Positions 57,111-64,000 of a DNA stretch of 64,000 bases are shown here, one piece after another. Both the position numbers and the translations under genes were made by a program. A model generated the notes under the pieces. The model made no database searches, was not told where the DNA came from, and was given only the letters and a program-made list of their open reading frames with translations. The stretch comes from Clarireedia homoeocarpa (taxonomy: Eukaryota > Ascomycota > Leotiomycetes > Helotiales > Rutstroemiaceae), in contig LNKV01000002.1 of NCBI GenBank assembly GCA_001465935.1, positions 744,001 through 808,000 of the forward strand, given 5' to 3'. Every line of letters begins with the position of its first letter. The first letter of the stretch is position 1.

Positions 57111-58445
57111 TCATCTCCTCTTCCTCTTCGGTATCTTTTCCAATTCTCCAGGCGCATTGGCAATTTGTTCCAACGTCTTCTTCTCATCAGCTGCCGCAAG
57201 CTGGGGTGTAGATGGCTGAGGAATATCTTCACCCATGATTGCAGCTTTTTCATCCTCGTTCATGGGTAGATCTCGACTATCTTCCTCAACCTTCACAGTT
57301 GTCTTCACATCGACCACATTTCCTTCCTCGTCCTGCTTAATCTTCTCCTCTTTGATCTTTCTTCCAATCGTCACTTTACTCCTATCTGCAGCTTTACACA
57401 AACCTTGAATTCCCAGCTCGCAGTCTCCACACTTTCTGCCAACCGGTAAACAGACAGTCTGCCCAAAACCGACAAGAAGCCAATTGATCTCGTGCCATAA
57501 TTCTTTGGGAAGCCAAGATTGCAATGCAAGTCTAGTTTCCTCTGGCGTCTTCGTCTTCTGCCATCCCCACAGATTCGTAATCCGATGAACATGAACATCC
57601 ACACCAATGCCCTCAGTTCTACCCCAAGCACTGCTCAAACACAGATATGCCATTTTTGGACCCACTCCAGGGAGAGACATCAACCCCTCAATAGTATCCG
57701 GTATATCGCCATTCCATTGATCTCTTAGAATCTCCGCCGCAGCCTTAATGTATTTTGTCTTATTATTATGGAACCCCACGACCCAAATCAATTCATTCAA
57801 CAGTTTCGGATCCACGGCCAATATATTATCCAAGGTCAACCCAGTTGGAGCCCCTTCCTTATGCGCAGGGAGCTCATTATACAATCGATTCATGGCAACG
57901 GCATTGGTGGTATCCTTCGTTTGCGACGACAACATCAAGGCAGTCAATGTATGATATCTCTTCGTCTTCGGATCAACCGTGTCTTGCCCCAATTTATCAC
58001 ATCCCATTGTATCCACCGCTGCGTTTTGCGCCACTCCGGATTTCCGCATTTGCATGACCACATCGTAAACTTCTTTCCAATCGTTTGGCGCGTGTATTTC
58101 TACTTCTCCCGTTTCTTCATTCTTGACTTTACGTGCGGGCTTGCGGACTCGACTTGTTTTCGTCGTTGGGGGAGAGAACGTAACCGTTTCCTCGATTTCT
58201 TTTTTGACGGTTGTTTCGTGGATCGGTTCTTTCTTCACTGGAGTTCCGGACGCATTGGAGCGTTTGCGCTTTCGCGTTGATGAAATTGCATCTTCAATAT
58301 CTGGGATATGAGATTCATCTTCATCTTTGGCTGAGGCGTCGTGGGTGAATCGCGCAAGGGCTGAACGAGTAGTTCGTGTATTCTTAGGAAGGGATGTTGC
58401 ATTAAGGATCTTCGCGGTATCCTGAGAGGTTCTTGAGGTCCGCAT
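57111..58445 (-). CDS. NTG1: Endonuclease III-type bifunctional DNA glycosylase/AP lyase
   Basis: Single exon, 444 aa. It removes oxidised pyrimidines in base-excision repair and nicks the abasic site; fungal forms work in nucleus and mitochondria. A basic, Ser/Thr-rich leader (~1-120, with KRKR) precedes the HhH-GPD fold. The helix-hairpin-helix LPGVGPKMA carries the catalytic Lys264 and GVDVHVHRI the Asp283, equivalent to E. coli Lys120/Asp138. An iron-sulfur loop follows with Cys332, 339, 342 and 350; the last spacing is X7 rather than the bacterial X5. The C-terminus is extended and Lys/Glu-rich with a final KRKRR, a likely nuclear signal. Start choice: first ATG giving a full leader. Confidence 0.96.
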   Translation of the reverse strand: MRTSRTSQDTAKILNATSLPKNTRTTRSALARFTHDASAKDEDESHIPDIEDAISSTRKRKRSNASGTPVKKEPIHETTVKKEIEETVTFSPPTTKTSRVRKPARKVKNEETGEVEIHAPNDWKEVYDVVMQMRKSGVAQNAAVDTMGCDKLGQDTVDPKTKRYHTLTALMLSSQTKDTTNAVAMNRLYNELPAHKEGAPTGLTLDNILAVDPKLLNELIWVVGFHNNKTKYIKAAAEILRDQWNGDIPDTIEGLMSLPGVGPKMAYLCLSSAWGRTEGIGVDVHVHRITNLWGWQKTKTPEETRLALQSWLPKELWHEINWLLVGFGQTVCLPVGRKCGDCELGIQGLCKAADRSKVTIGRKIKEEKIKQDEEGNVVDVKTTVKVEEDSRDLPMNEDEKAAIMGEDIPQPSTPQLAAADEKKTLEQIANAPGELEKIPKRKRR

Positions 58446-58950
58446 GGTTGAACGTCGATGCCAAATTCGACGGAAGTATTGGATGAAGTTGGGTGGCCAT
58501 TTTGTCCTAGATTGAGTTCCTGGCTAGAGCTCCCCAGATTGCGGGCACGGTTGATCAATTCGTTGCCAAGGCCTGGTTACATAATGCACTGAATGCTCGG
58601 TGCGACTACAACTTCAATCATGACGCCCGTTGCGACTGCATTCACAAAATATCTGGTCCAAATTTCTATGAAGCAAATGTTCTCAGCAAACTCGATGCAA
58701 GTTTTATGTCATTCACTTGCCAGACGCCTACTGCTCGGCAACCAGTAGGAGCTTATGTTCTAATTGGTAGAAAGAAGTGTGTTTTCTCCTGCGAAGGGTT
58801 ACTGCTACCTCAACGGCTATGCACTTCAAATGACTCTTATGATTCTTTTCGCCGATGTAGAACTTCGCGCCAGAAGACAGCCATTGGACTGAACAAGAAG
58901 CTTTGGGATTCACGTTCTCTGCTCTGTCTAATTTTCTAAAATCGCTCACC
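58446..58950. other. Short spacer
   Basis: Promoter of NTG1 and 3' flank of the UMP-CMP kinase gene; nothing else recognised. Confidence 0.4.
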
Positions 58951-59624
58951 TTATATTGTCCTCTGGCCCAAAGACACAAATCTTCCCAACATAATCTCGA
59001 TATCCGCATTAACAGAAGAGACTCCCCTTGCTGCATTGATCTCCACCACCAGTCCTCGGACCTGGTAGGCCGCGATGACTGGCTTGCAGGTCAGGATGAA
59101 CTGATCGTATCGTTTCTGTATGATATTCACATCGTCATCAATCCGACTTGCAACCTTGGCACGCTTGAGAACTCTGTCCTGTAGTATCTCGAAGGGACAG
59201 TCTAAGGACAGAACAGCTGATGGGATGCATATCGTGGACTCGAAGAGCGTTGCTTGCTCTGCAGCTCGTGGGAATCCTACAATTATGTGGATCAGTTTTT
59301 CTCTTAATTAAAACGATGGATATACTCAACCCAGGCTCACTTACCGTCAATGAGAAAGACCGAAAAACCCTGGTCTTTGGTCTTCTGTATAATTGCTGCT
59401 TTCAGCAGGCCAACTGTCATGTGAGCTGGACCGACTCGCCCTTCAGCCATGTTTGCGCGGATCTGAGGAGCCCATTCGCTGCCGGGATTCCCAAGCTCGG
59501 CTCGCAAGACATCACCGACGCTGATATGGCATATGCGGTACTTGTCTGCGAGCAGTTTGCATTGAGTTCCTTTACCTGCACCAGGACCGCCTAGCACAAA
59601 TATGACCTCGATTTTCGGGAACAT
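58951..59624 (-). CDS. UMP-CMP kinase (adenylate-kinase fold)
   Basis: Two exons, 59624-59345 and 59276-58951, with a 68-bp intron (GTAAGT...GTAG) that splits the conserved IDGFPR motif. They give 201 aa. It phosphorylates UMP/CMP (and some dUMP/AMP) with ATP in pyrimidine nucleotide synthesis. Visible are the P-loop VLGGPGAGKGTQC, the NMP-binding VGDVLRAEL, IDGFPRAAEQ, LDCPFEILQDRVLKR with the lid Arg, and SRIDDD. The lid is short, as in UMP-CMP/short adenylate kinases, and the length fits. The C-terminal ~35 residues are less conserved. It could be a divergent paralogue rather than the main URA6 orthologue. Confidence 0.87.
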
Positions 59625-60130
59625 TTTGGTTTGATAGGTGGAGAGCGAAACCAGTAGCCGGAGGGATAACAAACCGTGTTACAAGTAGGTACCCGGTTTC
59701 TGTCTCTTATAGGCTCGTTTTATTTCTATCCATGAAGAGCTCGTGGGATATTTATAGTCAATCCAGCGTTGGATGGGCCTGGGTTGTGAATATCTTTTCA
59801 TACCTACACTCAGTCACTGCATCATTCAATGATCTATAATGACTCGTTGATGATCATCAATCTCAGTTTGCAGTGTCTAGTGTCTGGATGTAAAACATTT
59901 ATTGCGATTGCACCCATTCACAGATATGCAGACCTTTTCGGAACCTCAACTACCTCGAGAGGACTCACTCTCTGGCTCATTCAGCGAGTCTCTTTCAAAC
60001 ATTTTCACCCGACGTGACGACTCAGAGATATTTCCTGCTTGGCTGGTCGACTCCAGTACTTGAGCAAATTCAAATTAAAGTTCCCCCACACGTGTTACCC
60101 GGATCAATTAATCAACCGGGGATTTAAGCT
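59625..60130. other. Kinase promoter spacer
   Basis: Nothing recognised. Confidence 0.4.
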
Positions 60131-60283
60131 ATGTCTCGCTATCAGCAAATAAAGAATATAAAAAACCCCAAGGCCAAAACCCGGGGGAGCGCCTCAGACG
60201 AAGATGATGATTCGGACTTTGACTTGGGCTCTCGCTTCAATAAACTAGACCCATATGTGCCTATCATTTTGGCTGGAGAATGA
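60131..60283 (+). CDS. Short acidic ORF, 50 aa, doubtful
   Basis: An ATG frame of 50 codons: a basic start (KNIKNPKAKTRGS), an acidic patch (SDEDDDSDFDL) and an apolar end (DPYVPIILAGE). It reads like a fragment of a real disordered region, perhaps a single exon or gene remnant, but there is no supporting homology and no splice context I can defend. Confidence 0.22.
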   Translation: MSRYQQIKNIKNPKAKTRGSASDEDDDSDFDLGSRFNKLDPYVPIILAGE

Positions 60284-60902
60284 CAATTTGCGTAATGAGA
60301 GTTTCTCTTGTGATTTCACGGCATCAAATTGTATTATCACCGTTTTCTACTTACATCTAAACCAGGTGAGATGAACCCTGAGATGGATCTCACAGAAGGC
60401 GTCTGATAGGTGGTCCCACGTGACCTTTACGCTCTCGAAATGTATTTCTTGTCTAGCTACGTGGCAAGCTACGGATCAGCCTTGACCTAATATCAAAGCT
60501 TTGAAGTACCAACTACGAAGTATTGCTTGCATTCAATCACACCGACTATTCCGATCGTGTGGGTGCAGCTGAGACAATGGAGATCAGGGACACTCCCGCT
60601 CCGAGCTTTCCCTGTTCCAAAAATGATCTGCTGGGATGTCTTAGACCTCCACCACGTCAGGTTATCTCTATGGCCAATGAAAAGCACCTCATCAACGGAA
60701 TTTGGTTTTCCACCGACATTCATTAGTTTGGCAAAGGAGAAACATTGATGACGGTCATTATTGCCTCTACTATCATAGCGATGATTATCTGGGATTTCGA
60801 AGTCTATATAAGACGCGGTGCAATCAACCTCTCAAAAAAGTCATCATTCCCAAATTCTAATTTCCTCATCTTTGAGAAGAACAACCAGTCAATAGACGCA
60901 AT
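60284..60902. other. Promoter-side spacer
   Basis: No gene seen; it contains the TATA element listed next. Confidence 0.4.
60805..60812 (+). promoter_or_regulatory. TATA box of the Gly/Ala-rich gene
   Basis: TATATAAG lies 91 bp upstream of the ATG at 60903. Confidence 0.5.
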
Positions 60903-61364
60903 ATGCATTCAAAAATTACTCTTCTCCTTCTCATCACAGGACTCTGTGCAGCTACTCCTCTGCCTCAGTATCCGGGTGCTGGTGCTGGTGCTGGTGGTCA
61001 AGCCGGTGCCGGTTTCGGGTTTGGCGTTAATGCCGGTGCAGATGGTAATGCCGGTGCTGGTGGTAATGCCGGTTTTGGGTTTGGATTTGGTGCTAATGCC
61101 GGAGCTGGGGGTGGGCTTGCGAGGAGGGATGATGGCAGTGGTGTCGGAGGCAATGCCGCTGTCAATGCCGGGTTAGAAGCCGGGGCTGCGGCTGGAGCTG
61201 CGGCTGGAGCTGGGGCTGCGTCTGGCTTAGGTTATGGCTCTGGTGCTGGTGCTTTTGGTCTTGCTAATGGCGCTTCCGGGGCGGCCGGTGGTCTTGCTAA
61301 TGGCGCTATGGGGGCGGCCGGTGGTCTTGCTAATTCCGCTTACGGCATTGCTAGTGGCGCTTAA
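60903..61364 (+). CDS. Secreted Gly/Ala-rich repeat protein, 153 aa
   Basis: A signal peptide (MHSKITLLLLITGLCAATPL) is followed by a Gly/Ala/Asn-rich chain built from short repeats (GNAGAGGNAG, GFGFGANAG, GLANGA). One dibasic site lies in GLARRDDGSG, a possible Kex2 cut. No Cys and no known domain. Composition suggests a structural surface or wall-matrix protein. The frame ends at TAA 61362-61364, but the same frame continues with the same composition for another ~430 bp (next entry). The gene may therefore be a recently shortened version of a longer one. Confidence 0.6.
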   Translation: MHSKITLLLLITGLCAATPLPQYPGAGAGAGGQAGAGFGFGVNAGADGNAGAGGNAGFGFGFGANAGAGGGLARRDDGSGVGGNAAVNAGLEAGAAAGAAAGAGAASGLGYGSGAGAFGLANGASGAAGGLANGAMGAAGGLANSAYGIASGA

Positions 61365-61793
61365 GGGGCGGTCGCGAGGAGGAATGATGGTAGTGGTGTC
61401 GGAGGCGATGCCGCTGTCAATGCCGGGTCAGAAGCTCGGGCTGGGCTTCGTCGTCAGCGGGGTCGTGGTCGCGGTGGTGCCGGTGCTGGAATCGGTGGCG
61501 GTCTCAACCTTGGCCTTAATGGTATGGCTGGGATGGGTGCTGGTGGGTCTCGTAATGGGAGGGATGGGGAGGGTGGTGGGGACAGCTCTCCCCCTTGGAT
61601 GTCGTTAGGTAATTGATCTGGCAGTTATGGGCTTGCGAGGAGGGATGATGGCGGTGGTGCCGGTGCTGAATTCGGTGGCAGTCTCAACCTTGACATTAAT
61701 GGTAATGCTAAGGCTGGGCTTTGTAATGCTGGTGCCGCCACCGGCCAAGCTGCTAATGCTGCTGATGCTGCTGGTACTGTTGCTGGACTGTGA
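61365..61793 (+). pseudogene. Downstream in-frame remnant of the Gly/Ala-rich gene
   Basis: In exactly the frame of the preceding CDS, the sequence stays open from 61365 to TGA 61614-61616, and again from 61617 to TGA 61791-61793. It contains VARRNDGSGVGGDAAVNAG and later YGLARRDDGGGAGA, echoes of the upstream LARRDDGSGVGGNAAVNAG unit. Only two stop codons break a frame of ~297 codons. Unless an intron or readthrough bypasses them, this is a decayed 3' half. Confidence 0.6.
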
Positions 61794-63306
61794 GAATGCG
61801 TCGAGCGTGAGTACTTGAACTACATACCAATGTATATATCCGATTCATATATAGATATCCCTGAACACCGAACGCTCAAGTCCGCGATTTGTCCGCGATT
61901 TGTCCTTTGTGCTAGCTGTCTTCCAGTAGGGGCGTCGACATTACCCTTCCGCGTCGACAACAGAAGCCGAATCGCTAGCATCGATATATGCACTTGAAGC
62001 TACTGCTCCGCTCGAAAGAGGTTTGTTGAAAGACGTAGTGGGAAGAGACGATTCATCCAAATCGGAGCTAGAGGCAGTGGCCATTAACAGACGCCCCATT
62101 GTCGCTCAGCAGACGAGGATGCACGATTTGAGGGAGATGCCTGAATGAGTAACAAGCTATAATGGTTGAAAGAAGCTACGATTCACTCGGAATCATAAGA
62201 AATCTTGGAGTTGGAAGAGCCGGAAGATAACAAAACAGATGCGTTTTGCGGGGGTGTAGATGATAATGTGTAATGAATATGTGTTTGAAACTTCAACGCT
62301 GTGCAATGACCTATGCATCTCGTGATATCTTAACTTTCTCCAGAAATGAATCAGTGATAGAAATTCGTGATGGTGAAAAATCAATTATGAGCGTTGTCTC
62401 GATAGGCTATAGCTCTCCTTTATTCAAAACATCCAGGATCGACTTTGGTGACTTTCGAGAGACCTCGAGGCTCCCTATCGAGACTTTTAAGTCAATTGAT
62501 CGTTCGTAACAGATCTTAAAGAGTTTAACAGACTTACAAGTCTGCCCACTCATAGGGCCCTGAAAGTGGTACTGTTATCAGTTCGAGATATCTCCAGATG
62601 GCACGTGACCATTACACCCCCCTTTAATTGTACACTTCTGCATATCGCGTGATTTCATATTTATCCCAGCTATCTTTATCATATAAATTTTCATATATCA
62701 ATGATAGTGAATTATACTACAAAGCCATAATTAGTAAGACTGTAGTAAAACAGCCCCTGTTCAATCTTTCCTTTTCTGGAGAGATCTGCACAAATGTCTG
62801 AGACAGAGGATACTTGAATAGGTCACTTACATATAAGGTTATTTGCTCGATCATTCCTAATGTCTTACATATAATATCTAATGCCCCAAATCTGATGTTA
62901 GAATTCTTGTTCGCTGATGCCAATGGGAGCAATGTGGTCGTCGGCGTAGTGCCATGCCAAGATTTCTAAACGTTCTCCATACCTTTACTTCATCCTCAAA
63001 ATTGATCGTTCGACGACGAGAGAGCCTTCAACCATGTGAAGCTTTTCATGGTACCTGAATGATCCACGTGCGTCTGGTAATTTGCTTGAGACAGAATAGC
63101 ACTATTGTCATGATCTTCGGGCTGAAGATGATTCGTCGATCGATGGTTCATTGTTCCACTACAATTCCAATTCATTCTACTCCATCGCAGAGCAATATAA
63201 AATAGAAAGAATCGACTGGTTTTTATTGCAACCCAAACTCTTTTGCGTTGCCATCATTTATTTTATTTCTCTACTCTCTTTAATTCAAATTCTTACTACT
63301 TTCAAA
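61794..63306. other. Spacer; promoter of the last gene
   Basis: No gene recognised. An AATATAAAATAG TATA-like element lies at ~63194, about 110 bp before the next ATG. Confidence 0.4.
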
Positions 63307-63908
63307 ATGCATGCCAAAGCTCTTCTCGTCATTGCTCTCGCAGGGCTTCAAATTACTGCCGCCATGCCGCTAGTCCCTATTACCCCTGGTACTCCGTCAC
63401 CAGGAGCTATAGTGACAGAGGGTCAGGCGATGGTGCAAAAGGGTCATGAGATGGTACAACGAGGTGAAGATATGATGCGTCGGGGTATTGAATCATACGG
63501 TGGAAGTAACGCTATCGTAAGTCTCCAATCTTCTCGCTGATAGTCAGAAACTATTTTCAATCCCAAAAACTCAACTAAATCACCATATAGCCCCAGTCCA
63601 AGGATCTGAAATCCGCGGCGGAGTCCCAGAAAAACAACCTCCAGAACCCTTCCGCCCCCACCCTGCCCGATGCTGTCGCTCCGAGAGACCTAGAGTCAAG
63701 ATCAGCAAAAACGACCGAGGGAGGACCTCGCGGGGATCATCTCCTCGGCCTTAGTTTATTTGGCCTCAAAGCTAGAGATGAGATATCTGAGCTAAGTTCC
63801 GCTGCAAGTTCAACTGCTGAACGCATCGCAGCCGAATTGGGATACAAAAATAATGCTGCAGCCAAGACGCGTCTTATTATTGACGATTTCAAAGACAAGC
63901 AAACCTGA
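63307..63908 (+). CDS. Small secreted protein, 175 aa
   Basis: Two exons, 63307-63516 and 63591-63908, with a 74-bp GTAAGT...ATAG intron, phase 0. A signal peptide (MHAKALLVIALAGLQITAAM) precedes a short Pro-rich start. A repeated amphipathic stretch follows (GQAMVQKGHEMVQRGEDMMRRG, two to three heptad-like units). The C-terminal half is polar and Ala/Ser-rich, with a helix-like ERIAAELGYKNNAAAKTRLI and no Cys. No family is recognised. It could be an effector-like or surface-associated protein. The gene ends inside the window. Confidence 0.7.
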
Positions 63909-64000
63909 GGTCTTGGGTGCTGTGAAGAATGCTTGAAAGGGGTTTGGCCGCAACTTGTTCTACGCCGAGACTTTTTCTCAGCGGGAAGGATGAGGATGTA

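Overview
The window is nuclear DNA from a filamentous ascomycete (Pezizomycotina). The evidence is short spliceosomal introns (about 45-150 bp, GT-AG with GTAAGT/GTATGT-like donors), family-1 fungal cellulose-binding modules, a fungal HET-NACHT-WD40 protein, a zinc-cluster transcription factor, a fungal PEX24-type peroxin, DUF3328/UstYa sequence and long gene-poor stretches full of microsatellites. The gene mix suggests a plant-associated or saprotrophic leotiomycete-like fungus, but that placement is inference. All exon models were built by hand from reading frames, splice sites and family motifs.

Left part (1-17.8 kb), accessory in character. It starts with a DUF1479 oxygenase cut by the window edge. 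Two cellulose-anchored hemicellulases follow, a CBM1-GH43 and a GH54-CBM1, with XlnR-type GGCTAA motifs between them. Next come a solo LTR, a decayed 2EXR gene, an intact zinc-cluster regulator with an incomplete zinc motif, a broken UstYa-like gene, and a small secreted protein with a second related solo LTR inserted just after its stop codon.

Middle (19-23 kb): a three-domain HET-NACHT-WD40 incompatibility-type NLR with almost identical WD40 units, followed by a long fold-back element. From 26 to 44 kb the genes are mostly housekeeping: a Ser/Thr-rich one-pass membrane protein, the class III alcohol dehydrogenase (SFA1), a PEX24-family peroxin, a Pom1-like DYRK kinase and a GPI-type wall protein. 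The spacers between them are long and rich in simple repeats.

Right part (45-64 kb): an unrecognised minus-strand gene lies head to head with a DsbA-like oxidoreductase that has an 11-nt micro-exon. Then come a lineage-type hypothetical protein and a divergent pair, a TauD-type sulfonate dioxygenase and an ACS-family MFS permease. That pair looks like a sulfonate-sulfur uptake and release module, with CYS3- and CBF1-like sites between the two genes. It is followed by a tiny mitochondrial-type protein, endonuclease III (NTG1), UMP-CMP kinase, a Gly/Ala-rich secreted protein whose frame continues past in-frame stops, and a second small secreted protein.

No rRNA, tRNA or CRISPR array was found. 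The strongest leads for follow-up are the HET-NACHT-WD40 gene with its fold-back neighbour, the sulfonate module, the GH54-CBM1 architecture and the two LTR insertions with exact target-site duplications.
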